Both the position numbers and the translations under genes were made by a program. The notes beneath the pieces are model-generated. The model did no database searches. It was not told where the DNA came from and saw only the letters and a list, made by a program, of their open reading frames with translations. This document shows, piece after piece, positions 10,131 to 21,100 of a stretch of DNA of 64,000 nucleotides. The stretch's first letter is position 1. Every line of letters starts with the position of its first letter. The DNA comes from Owenia fusiformis (Eukaryota > Annelida > Polychaeta > Sabellida > Oweniidae): the NCBI GenBank assembly GCA_903813345.2, contig CAIIXF020000007.1, forward strand, positions 36,176,538-36,240,537, in the 5' to 3' direction.

Positions 10131-10730
10131 ATAAGTCGAAAATTGATGATAAATTTGATGAATTTTTAAAAATCGTCATTCCCATGTAAACCAATGCGAA
10201 ATGGTATAGAAAATTAAATTGCCCAACTTTTTTGTGCGCTAAGTGTTTAGTTTACTTGATGAATACCAAAGTTACAGAACTTCAAAGTCATTTTTGAAAA
10301 TAAGTTTTCACCTCTTGTGTTATTTCAATGGAAGAGATTTTTTGAAAACAATTTTGACTTTGAAGGCCTATAACATTGTTGGACCTGAAGAAACGTATCA
10401 ATTTTTGTTAAATAAAGTTAGCAAATTCAATTGACTATCTAACTTGTATTTTTGCGAGAACTAAGATGAATGGATATACTGTCATATGACTTGCGCCTAA
10501 CCGACCATTTCCCATTGGTTAACATTGGAATGTCGATTTTCAAAAATTCATCAGATTTGTCATTCATTTCCGATCTAATGTAATTGTTGTAAAAAGTTGA
10601 AAAAATTAGAAAAATTGGAGGTATTAGAAATGTCGATTTATATTTTCAGCCCTAAAAGAAAATTTCTTTATAGGTTATGGAAATAAAAACTCAAACATAA
10701 AGAGTCTTTAAAGATTCTCGCAATCTTTAT

Positions 10731-10770
10731 CCAATCAGCGTTTGCGATGTGTATCGGCTCACGTATAAAA
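10731..10770 (+). promoter_or_regulatory. CCAAT/TATA promoter-like pair
   Basis: CCAATCAG at 10731 and TATAAAA at 10764 on the plus strand, followed by moderately GC-rich sequence. The nearest downstream open frame (10899-11102, 67 codons) is not recognised. It may be a chance match or the internal promoter of the transposable element. Confidence 0.25.
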
Positions 10771-11287
10771 GGCGAATCCAACTCAAATCCATGCAGGGGT
10801 GTATGAAGTACTCGAATACGAAAGAGCTCGTGAAATCTAGATTTATATGCACATGGTCAATGTTTACACATGTTTGGAGTTATTGAAGAAAATGTGATAT
10901 GGGTGTGGTTCCGAATTTGAAATCATTGCTGGAAAATATGATTTTAATACGTGAAATTATATCTCTAAATACAGCACTAAAAATAACAGTACACTTGAAG
11001 TACATGTATGATTGTGTCCAAAAATGTTTGAAACCCTTACGGAAAATTCTGTCTGCATTTTGTCACCATTACTCTTTCTTCCCGCATTCTAATGCTATTT
11101 GAATGAATATATTTATTAATGTATTTCTAACTAAAATATATATCACTTTTTTTTAAACCACAAACACTTAGATCATAAAAAAATTATTCAATACTTGAGT
11201 GAGCACGATATGCAAGGGTTGCTAAGTTGACACAGTAAATGACCACTGATATTGAGTTAGTCCATGCACACAGCGTATTCTGCTAAG

Positions 11288-11728
11288 GCCATAAGAAGTA
11301 GATTCTTTGTTTTGCGTCCCCTTGCTTGCATGATTTTGAGTAAATCAGAAAAAAACAAACACATTCAAATAGAATTCACAAGGCTCTGAAAGTACCATCA
11401 AAATTCGTTCAATCTGAATCATATGAAATGGCGGATAATTTGACATGCGCCAAAATTGACAGTGTTATTGATTACTTGGCATACATTGTGTATTTTCTAA
11501 TTTTTTACCCTTGAATAATAGCTATGTGTAAATATATTGTATAAAATGTATAGATATGTGTTTGTGATCACTGCAAATTGGTATGTCATCCCTTTTTATG
11601 CCCATAAAATTTATTCATTTCTCAACAAACAAGTTTGTGTTTTTCTTGAGTTTGTGTTTGTTTTCCTTGTACCCTTGTATGATTTGGATTTTGCCAGGAC
11701 GCAAAACAAAGAATCTACTTCTTATGGC
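11288..11728. repeat. 441-bp element with 32-bp perfect inverted termini
   Basis: The 32 bases at 11288-11319 (starting GCCATAAGAAGTAG) are the exact reverse complement of 11697-11728. The interior has no ORF of note. It is probably a small MITE inserted into the larger TIR element. No clear target-site duplication was seen. Confidence 0.6.
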
Positions 11729-12188
11729 ATAATACACATTTCCTAACACCCCCCACTTTCATAGTGAAGTGACTAATTGGTTTATGTTTACGTTTTAATG
11801 TGTTTTGGGTTCCTTGTTACAGCAAGGGGGGCCAGTAAAGTAGACTAACATGTTTGCATGGCAAATTTTGATCGAATATGTGAGACACTTTAACACGTAG
11901 TTCAATGGGGGAGCTAAGGTTGCTAAACTTTTGGAGGGGAGTGTACCTCTATCAGCTCAGTTTCTGTTCCAAAATTTTAGAATGATTTTTTTTATGAACT
12001 TTTTTGAAATGAAACAATGACATTTAACATCCGTTGTTCTGAAAATGTCAAAATTCATCGGTGACTTCAGTAGAACAACATGTTAAACGTTTATGCTTAT
12101 ATTACGCTACTTTGGGATGTGATGGACGGATGACATAATACTAGTATTATGTATATTATACATATACAATGTCATTTTGGATACTCAC

Positions 12189-12281
12189 CTTCGGCTGCTC
12201 CATCCCTTGAGGAAAACGGTTTTCCTTTGGTTCATTCGCAGTGTTGTTACACGACGCGCAACAATCACGACCTCCTTCCAT
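12189..12281 (-). CDS. Probable first coding exon of an unidentified gene
   Basis: On the minus strand an ATG in a good context (ACACCATGG) opens a 31-codon frame. It runs without interruption to CCGAAG, followed at once by GTGAGTAT, an excellent 5' splice site, in phase 0. The peptide starts MEGGRDCCASCNN and is cysteine-rich at first, then polar. No family is recognised from 31 residues. The exon is more GC-rich than its surroundings and is preceded by a GC-richer leader with an 11-bp hairpin. Any further exons would lie to the left. None is visible between here and base 1, so intron 1 would contain the whole nested transposon block. A chance ORF cannot be excluded. Confidence 0.5.
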
Positions 12282-12334
12282 GGTGTCCTTCTCTGTTCTG
12301 TTCTACCTCTGGCGGTGTCGTACGATTTCTTTTG

Positions 12335-12378
12335 CTAGACTTTGGGGCTCTTTTGATTACCGTTAATCCAAAGTCTAG
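12335..12378 (-). promoter_or_regulatory. Hairpin in the putative 5' leader of the 12.2-kb exon
   Basis: CTAGACTTTGG (12335-12345) pairs perfectly with CCAAAGTCTAG (12368-12378) around a 22-nt loop, 54 bp upstream of the putative ATG. Confidence 0.35.
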
Positions 12379-12381
12379 AGT

Positions 12382-13189
12382 TGTTTTTGCATTTTTTAAA
12401 AACGTGATAATAAATTATCATTGAGAATGTCAATAAAATGATTTGTACTACATGTCCTAACAATCCATTCAAATTGTTGGTTAGTATAAAATAATGAATT
12501 AAATTCCATGTGCTCCATCTTCAAGCAAAGTATCTCTGCAAAATCTAACTTCATATTCCTATCATATTAAAAGGTCCAGGCACAATTATTTTTCTAAAGT
12601 ACATAATCAGTGATAATGACTTCTTCAAAAATTAAAGTGCAAGTTTATTTGTGAGGGCAGTTTTGATATCTAAGGATTTCATTTTAATGACAGTGGCGTG
12701 TTTTATAAAATATGATCCAATTGACCATGAACGTCGGTTTATTTTCAATACTGCTATAATTCACTTAGCTCATGTTTGTATTGTGACATTACAATTTGCA
12801 AAAGTCTTTTTTTAGTTTGTTACATACTTTATTGTCACATAAATTATACATCAACTGACACTTTAACAAGTGTATGAAGTTGTTTTAGTGACAAAAATGA
12901 GAATTCAATTATAACTATAAATATTGATAGCATATGTATGCATCTAACTTGAGCCTAGTGGTGGTGGGTTGTGGCTGCCAATGTGTGTTAACTCTATGTC
13001 GGTTTAGGAAAAGGTATGGATAGAAAGGTAGATGAGGTGACAGTATAGATTTATATTTCAGCAATTAAGTTTTTCTTTCTAGTCATTTTAAATTGAAGTA
13101 AAGAAGGCAAAAATCTGACATGATCTGAGATAGAATTCCAGATTCTTGGACCCTGTACTTTGATTGAATATAACCCTATTTTTGTTTTG
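12382..13189. other. No feature recognised
   Basis: AT-rich sequence upstream of the putative exon. No ORF, tandem repeat or inverted repeat was noticed. Confidence 0.4.
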
Positions 13190-13194
13190 TAAGC

Positions 13195-13800
13195 CCTAGC
13201 ATGTAAACCATGATAGACAGGTTCCAATTTCAGAATATCTCAAGGGAAAGGTTTTTATTGAGGCATTTTTTAGAGAAAGCAACAGACCTATTTTTTCTGG
13301 ATCAGTTTTTCATGCTGATAAAGATATTAAAAGATGACAGCTCAACGGGGTGGTCACGACACTGAATTTTAGCGTTTTTACCCCCCTAGGAAATTATTTT
13401 AGGGGGTACTATAATATTAGTTCATAACTCAAAGTATATATAAACTATTGCTCTGAGTTCTACAGCATACATTGTTAGTACAGAGATAAATACTATCCTA
13501 AAGTTATAGGTTGATATCTTTGTTGGTTTCGGAAAAATACAATTAATTAGAAAAAAATATGCAATTTTTGTCATTTTTTCTTGCTTATTTTATATTAGTA
13601 GCTTCAAGCAAAATATGATAACTTAAACAGCTCAAAGTAGTATTCCAACAACATTCCCAAGCTATTTGTGATATTGTAATACATCTATTATAGTGATGAA
13701 GTACTATTTTGTAATTTCAATATGACTTTACAGTGCCCTACCCCTGGTAAATAGAAGAAAGTTGGTGTGGTTTTCTTCTGGTTTTAACATTTTATTGACT
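13195..13800 (+). repeat. Dispersed repeat, copy 1 (unoccupied site for the R2/HERO-like LINE)
   Basis: The reverse complement of this stretch matches the two flanks of the LINE array at 18.2-22.5 kb. The part up to about 13715 matches 22505-23070. The part from about 13718 to 13770 matches 18120-18179. Shared landmarks include GGTGGTCACGACACTGAAT, the CCCCCCTAGG/TAGGGGGTA pair and TACTATTTTGTAATT. It is moderately diverged and has no evident coding function. Confidence 0.75.
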
Positions 13801-16800
13801 TCTTAGTTGAAGATACAATCAATTCTGTCAGTTTACCATGAGTAGCTTTACAATGGTTAATTATTCCCATGAATAGAGGGTTGGGACCTCAAAAATACCA
13901 GAACTGTTAAATGCCATCCTTGGGCAACCCTCTTCAGAGCATTTTCCTTATACTCCGATAAAATCTGCAGGGGATACTATAAGAAACCTGTATTCCTAAG
14001 ATACTAATGAAGATACTGAATTCAAATTTTCAGGATTTGGTCCTGGTATGATAGGTAATCTGTATGACAAAAATGACAAAAAGAAAAAACTCTGTTGCCA
14101 TAGTAACAAGAATACCACACTATTTGTTTCCCAAGAAATGTGTTTTAAGAGGTTTTGTCATTCTCTTCATATTTTTAATTCTAAATATGTCTACAATGTG
14201 GGATGATTAAAATTATGGTAAAGTTATATTTTCTATTGTTCTATTGTTCTCTAAAATAGAAGTTGCTATGGCGACACATATATCATAGAAAAAATCCTGG
14301 GATGATCGCTCTATTTGTCAGGATATTAAAATGGAAACTGAAAAATGAGTTTCTTCCTACTGGATAGCAATTTGGTAGACCATGGCTGACACGCACAATA
14401 AAGCGTTTATCAGTTCTATGTCATTTTGTTAATGAACATTCATATATCTCAACAAATATGGCCTGAGATTTGGACAATGATGATGAAACTCTGAGGGAAA
14501 ATTAGACGAAACATTAATGTGAGTGGTCCAAAAATAATACTTACATGTTTTGGAAAAGTTATGCTCTCGGTGAATCAGTGCTCATTTAAGGATAGTCTGC
14601 GTCAAGTGAATGTTTACCTATTGTACCCCTCCCCAAACCCCACAAATTTTGACAATTGTCGAAAAGTGGCAAACAACAATTAAACAAACATCATTAAAGT
14701 TCAATATGGCTATTTCGCTTCTATGTCATAAAGATATGGTACGATCTCAGGTCAATCAATAAATTTCACAAGTGACACTCTATCTTATGAAGAAAATACT
14801 ATCGTATTTGAAGACATGTCCAAAATTTGGTGGAAATAATTTTGTCACTCCTGATTTGACCTGGAAAGGTTCAGGTAAGTTATCACAAACAATTTCAGAC
14901 AGTCATATCTTTGATTATGACTATTTTCTGACCATGAAGACAGGTATACAGGGATAATAAAGTCAATCGGACTCGGAAATATTTCACTAGCAATCAACCC
15001 ATCAATATATCTTGCCAAAGTTGTTGACCTCATTTTCACCAAAAATGCAATCATTTTAACAATGTTTAATGCATTACTATTATTTATTTTAATGTATCAA
15101 ATAGCTCTTGAAAAGAAAACTGAATTCCCCTAAGATTAGTGTTCCCCATATTATTTCCCCATTGAAAACATTCATGCTATCCATTGGTTTCAGTTCATTT
15201 TGGTCATCCAAATTCAGTATCTTTAAAGTCCCTGGAGCAATCCACTTTTCCTCTTAGGAAATAGAACATGTCTCAAAGCATATTCTAATTACTGTATGCA
15301 TTCAACAATATAATTAAAGGTTGCATCTTTGGTAAAAATTAGGTCAACATTTTTAGTAAAAAGTATGTTGATTGGGCCATTCCCTTTAATATCACTTAGG
15401 TCTGATTAATCATTATATTTACTTTTCTTGAAGATAATGAATAGATCTAAAAGATATACCCATGTTCATTGTCAGAAAATATTCATAATTCAAGTTAGAA
15501 TTGTCTGAAGTTGTTTGCAATAACCTACATGCTCCTTTATAACAATATTATGTAAAATACTATCAAATGCTTTAGTCATGACAGTTGAAGTAAACTGAAG
15601 TCTTGGTATTTAAATGTAGAATCAGATCTATATAGAGTAAACAAAATTGAAAGCAACATGTACAGTTGACCTACCAATGTATTTCTTACAATCTCAAATA
15701 TAATATCTCCCAAAAGATCCTCAATATATTATTAATTGGTAATGTTGTTTAAAATTCAAAGTGTAAAAGGGGGAAATGTTCATATTCTCCCAAATAATAA
15801 TAAATAAGTTACACTAAGTTATACAAGTGTGAGGAACCATCGATGGGAAAGTCATCTGTGGTTAATAAAAAATATTCTTAGCTACTTTTCTAACATCTGG
15901 CTGTGATGCATCATGGCTTAATGAGGACTCTGCTATATGGTCAGATGATGAGAACTAACTGTTTTACGGACTTTTGCCATGTTTTGCACATTGTAAATGA
16001 CCCTTTTGAATGGGTTGTAAAGGTATATACCAGGAGGTATATATGGCTCAAATGCCCTAGTACATGGTACACTGTATTACATTACTTGTGCATGATGACC
16101 ACCATAGTCTAGTTGCTCAAATGACATCAATTGATGATTATAATGTTTAGACTTTATGTCAATGTCCAGACTGTATGCCAACCTCTCTAGTATGTGATTA
16201 CACTAGATTTCATTATGATGCATGTACTGAATTGAAACTCACATATAAAATATTTTAAGTCCTATATTCTAGTAATAAATGAACCCTTACGACAATGGTG
16301 ATATATTTTTAAATTACAGAAATAGAAAATTAACACCTCCATGAAAAGCTCGTTTGTTAACTTCACGTTTGACAAGTGTTCTGTATTAAATATCAAGGAC
16401 GCAGAATGACGATATATGACGCTTTACGACATAGTAATCCATAGCAACTAAGAGATTCTCATTTTCAATGTTGTTTTATCATGACGTCATATTACACGTT
16501 TGTTAATGGGTTCTTGGAATATGATAGCATTATCTGTGACGTCAGTGACATATTGCCCCATCAACAAATAAACAAACAAATGAACTATACGTCATCAATT
16601 CTTCTAAATAATTCAGTGATTTTTTGTATATTCTTGTTTTATTCCAGTTTCGTGTCTGTTTCTTTCGTTTATCCCAGCAGTATATGTGTATGTGCCCATG
16701 TATTACAAACACGGCAAATCTAATTTGTACCTTGCTTCTTATTTCGCTACAGTCTGTATGAGTTTTCATTAAGTTATAGCACGGACCTGAAGTCCGTGGT

Positions 16801-18049
16801 TATAGTCTAAAGCCTATGTGTTGACCAGGGGTATTTAATATCAAAAGGCAACTGTAAAATACAGTATTCTATTTTGGAATTTCTATAATTCATGTATACA
16901 CTTATTACACTTAATACACTTAAAGTCCGTGCATGAACATTCATTTATATGTATTTTTATTGAAATCATTACCTTGTTTCGTTTCCCTTTCTGTCAAAAC
17001 AAATACAATCAAACATGTCAAACAAGCCTTTCAAACCTTTGTTCAATTTATGTTATTATTCTATTTTTTTAAATATAGTTACCAGTTAAAAATATTTTCC
17101 CAATGAGTATTAACGACCATGATCGGACATGCCAGATACAATGCGAAAAACGTCCATAGCCATTCACAAGAACACATTATTCTTGTACTAAATTCAGTAG
17201 ACGTATCTTGCTCAAATCCGACAGCTTTACATAAGTGGAGACCTCAGGGTGAGGAATGCACAGGGAATGTACAACCCCACCCGAAAATCATCAAAACGCA
17301 CGCATGCTATATATCACGAGTAAAATCATTTGTGCCTGATCTGTGAGGTTATACTTGTGAAGGCAGTTCATTAAGACAGGACATGTTGAGTTTTCACAAA
17401 TTGTTAATCTCAAATGTAACGTTATCCTTTCCCGAAAAATGAACAGAAATATTACCATATTATTATTCAATGCTTTATTGTACTAAAAATCCCTTTCGGG
17501 TAAGTGTACAGCAAATAAACATGATAAAATGATAAAATAAAAAATAAAACTATACATATAATTACAATAACATACAATGCATTTTACATGGCATATAATG
17601 ACAATATAATGCGATTGACTGATCATTAGATATATACCAACCACTACTATTAGCCTACATGTATATATTAGAATAGGAGTCAAATATGGCTATTATTAGC
17701 CATTTTAAATCATCGTTTATTGAATGAATGTCTTACTGGGGCATCTAGCCCTCAATTTATTCATAATTTATCATATTTTGAAATGATGTTTATCATGTGG
17801 ACTTAGCTAGTTTATGTTTTTGTGAGCAGTCGATTTTGTTAATTCTTAAGAAAGACGTCATATATTTAGTTAAATTATGACGCGAATTGACCAGTGGCTT
17901 TTGTATTATTGTTAAAGCACACCAATCTTCAACGGCATTTTCAAGCGTAAAACAGACCGTTGACCCTATGTTTTTTTTTTATATCAAAATAAACATGAGA
18001 ACACCTTTTTTAGAATAAGCAAATAAAAAAAATACCACAATCCATTGGA
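13801..18049. other. 4.2 kb without recognisable genes
   Basis: AT-rich sequence. The longest open frames (60-80 codons) show no domains. A 75-codon frame at 17119-17346 lies in a locally GC-richer block and could be an exon or exon relic, but it has no convincing splice sites. Two CRE-like octamers occur close together near 16.5 kb. A short inverted pair (CACGGAC near 16781, GTCCGTG near 16925) is also present. Confidence 0.4.
16482..16544. promoter_or_regulatory. Pair of CRE-like TGACGTCA sites
   Basis: Two perfect palindromic CREB/ATF-type octamers at 16482-16489 and 16537-16544, 48 bp apart in AT-rich DNA. There is no adjacent gene, so function is speculative. Confidence 0.25.
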
Positions 18050-18119
18050 AATTGAGAGATTAAAAATGGTCGATTTTTTCGGAGGTTACACTGGTATATC
18101 CTTAATTCTGCAAAATGAT

Positions 18120-18179
18120 AAAATTCACCACATCCACTTTCTTCAATTTTCCAGGGGTATGGCACTATAAAGTCATATT
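18120..18179 (-). repeat. Dispersed repeat, copy 2 (left flank of the LINE array)
   Basis: Shares CACTTTCTTC, CCAGGGGTA.GGCACT and TAAAGTCATATT with the reverse complement of 13718-13770. The LINE array begins right after CATATT. Confidence 0.7.
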
Positions 18180-21100
18180 ATATTATGATAAACATGCTTA
18201 GATGGACTACATGCTGTTGCGCCATACACATTAGCTGTGGAAATGTAGAGGTTTCCTCAGCTGCCTCCAACTTCCATCAGAGTAGACATCTCAACTAAGG
18301 GAATGAGCGGTAAATGCTTGAAACCGACTTGCGACGGTCTATGGTAGGTTTAAAAAGCGCTTTATGGTCGACCAACGCTCACCTTTTCACATCTCCGCTC
18401 AAGCTTGAAGAAGGGGTTAAAAGTATGCTAGCTAGGGGAGACTTATTGGATACAGGGTGTGTCATGATAATGGTGGAGATGAGGCAAGATGACAAGGGAT
18501 TACTGGGGCAACCAATTTGCATTTCTTCTCAACCACAGCCAACGAGAGCAACGTTCAGCTTCCCTTCCTAGGGTAATCATTGCTTTCTTGCGCTTGCGAG
18601 ATGGTAGACCAAGCGACTTCAACATCCAGTCCATAGACTTGGCTGGAAAACCTCTGCAGCCTACTTCCACAGGGAAACAGTGTGGCTGCCATCCTCTTCG
18701 CTTGGCATCAGTTACAATGTCCTCGTATTTCAATTTCTTTAATTCGTGGGATTCTTCTACCCGCTCCTCCCAGGGTACAGTTAACTCAACAAGAATGATG
18801 GTCTGCGTTGTTTCTGAGGTGATGATGATGTCTGGCCTCAGAGTGGTGCTGACTACATGCTGGGGGAAAACAAGCTGCTTACCAACATCAACCTTCATAA
18901 CCCAATCAGATGCTGAATGTAAAATGCCTCTGGATGGCTGGTTAACTGTTGGTTTTGCAGTTGCTTGTCCTGCTTTCACAAATCCGATGGTTAGTGGTTG
19001 TGAGGGTGGACTAGTCAGGGAGGGATCAGAGATCAAGGGATCAAGCTGTCTAGCAATCTCTTTCAAAACCTGGTCATGCCGCCATGTGTAGCGATGTTCT
19101 GCTAGGGCAACTTTGCAAGAGCTGAGGACATGACGCAGGGAGGCTGCTCGATCTTGGCACAGCTGGCATGTAGGGTCATCGCTCAATTTCCAGAGTGCTA
19201 GATTTGTAGCTGTAGGTAAGGTGTCACTAAATGCTTTCAAGAAGAAAGCCACAGGTACATTACTCGTCTGCAGGAGATCACTTCCTGTGAGTTTCCGACT
19301 CTCTACTCCTTCCCACTTCATCCATGCTCCTTGGTTGCTCATAGTCACAGCCTTCACTCTTCTACTTTCCTCCTCCATTTGTCTCACTTCTGAGGTAACC
19401 ATCTTCCTCCTTTCTTTTGAGTTGGCCTTCGACCAAGGTATGCGTCCATAACTCCCGAGTCCCTTTCTGCCTTGAGCCACAGTACCAACGATGTCGCTCT
19501 GGTGCAGGCGAGTCTCTGCTTTGGTGATGGTATCCTGTGGGGACCACTTTCTGTTCTTCGGAGTTTTGGCTTCTGTTCGATTCGCGACTTTGTCCTTTGA
19601 GTCACGTAGCAACATTATCGTTCTTACTTTGGCTACCTTGTACTCTTCCACCACTGAATCAATAGGAAGTGCTGCTGGTGAGGATGAGCTGTACAAGTTG
19701 ACATCACTGAAGGACTTGGAGACACCTAGCCATTTCCTCAGCTTCTTGTTTATCATTCTCTCCATCATCTCTACTACAGTGAGTGGTATGTCGTAGAGGG
19801 AGAATGGCCAGCTCAGTCTGGGAAGGATTCCGTACTGAAAACACCAAACCTTGATCTTTCCAGGCAGTGTTGTTCTGTCGATCGCTTCCAGCCATGTTCT
19901 GAGTTGAGAAACTAACTCTTTGGTGATCTTTCTGTCTCCCAAACTGGCATCAAAGTATTTTCCCAAAGCCTTGATGGGCTGCTCTGAGATGGTTGGTATT
20001 CCCTTTCCTTGCACAGTGAACTTAGTGGGTGACATTGTACCTTTCTTCAAAACGAGGCTTCTTGACTTGTGAGGCTTGAATGTAAGTCTACCCCATGTGG
20101 CTATTGCTTCAAGTCGCTTCAGTATCCAGCGCATTCCTATTTCATGGATTGTCATGGCTGTTATATCATCCATGAATGCACGACAGGGTGGGTGGCAAGT
20201 TCCGTCCATGGCTTTTGGACCTCTGCATTCCTTGGAGGCTTCCTTCAGCATGATGTTCATTGCTGCAACAAACAGAATTACAGAGATGGTGCAGCCTGCC
20301 ATTATTCCCTTCTCAAGACGTTGCCAGTTAGTTGTTATTGTGCCTGATGTAAAGCGCATCTTCATACCTCCCAAGTGTTGTTTTACCAAGCTGATGACAT
20401 CTTCAGGCACATGATAGTGTTGTAGAGCGGTAAATATTAGTTGGTGGGGTACGCTAGGATATGCCTTCGCCAGGTCTAACCACACAATGGCCAAGTCGGT
20501 TTTGTTTTTCTTGGCTTCTGCTATCAGCTGAGACATTGCTGAAGTGTGTTCGATGCAACCAGCAAATCCTGCTATACCGCCCTTTTGTGCTGAAGTGTCA
20601 ATATAGCTATTCTTGGTGAAGAAGTCGGTCATTCGTCTTGAGATGATAGACCAGAAGATCTTTCCCTCCACACTCAACAGTGAAATCTCCCTAAACTGGT
20701 CGAGGGTAGATGACTTCTCTTCCTTTGGAACAAAGCATCCCTCCGCTATCAGCCAAGATGGTGGTAGCTGCTTCAACCTCCATGCCGTTTTTAAAAGCTT
20801 CCAGAGTCGGTTGGTTAACAAGGGACAGTTCTTGTAAACCTTGTAGGACAATCCACTGGGACCTGGCGATGACTTTGCCCTGGCCTTGCGAATAATATCC
20901 TTGACTTCTTTTAGCTTTATTTCATCAAGATCAAACTGATGTAAAGGCGGGGGTGCGGGGCTGATGTTAGGTGGTTCGTCCAAGGGAACATCTCGCTGGG
21001 GGTCGCTGTGGGAATCCATGAGACTGGCTTCGATTTCATCCCTACTGCTTTGCAGTTGGCCGGACTTTGGTTTCCCTAACAGTTCACCAATGAATGTGAA

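Larger units (their letters stand above)
401..11943. mobile_element. TA-flanked inverted-repeat DNA element, interrupted by nested retrotransposons
   Basis: The termini match as inverted repeats of about 50 bp. The left end begins CACTCCCCTCC at 401 and continues through a GCAACCTTAGCTCCCC block. The right end is its reverse complement, ending GGAGGGGAGTG at 11943. A TA dinucleotide abuts each end (399-400 and 11944-11945), as for Tc1/mariner-like insertions. Two related copies occur in the window (25673-27332 and 49558-49769), both also flanked by TA. Without the inserted LINE the element would be about 2.9 kb. No transposase-like frame is visible, so it is probably non-autonomous. Superfamily assignment rests only on the TA target and is tentative. 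Confidence 0.65.
10139..11943. other. Right part of the TA-flanked TIR element
   Basis: No coding sequence recognised. Part of it (about 10230-10700) resembles the right part of the copy at 25673-27332, including a shared run around GTCATTTTTGAAAAT. A CCAATCAG box (10731-10738) stands 25 bp ahead of TATAAAA (10764-10770), a promoter-like pair with no gene recognised downstream. Confidence 0.45.

Noticed and set aside
18489-19091. 200-codon and other plus-strand frames over the R2/HERO-like LINE
   Set aside because: Shadow frames opposite an unmistakable 1131-codon polyprotein.
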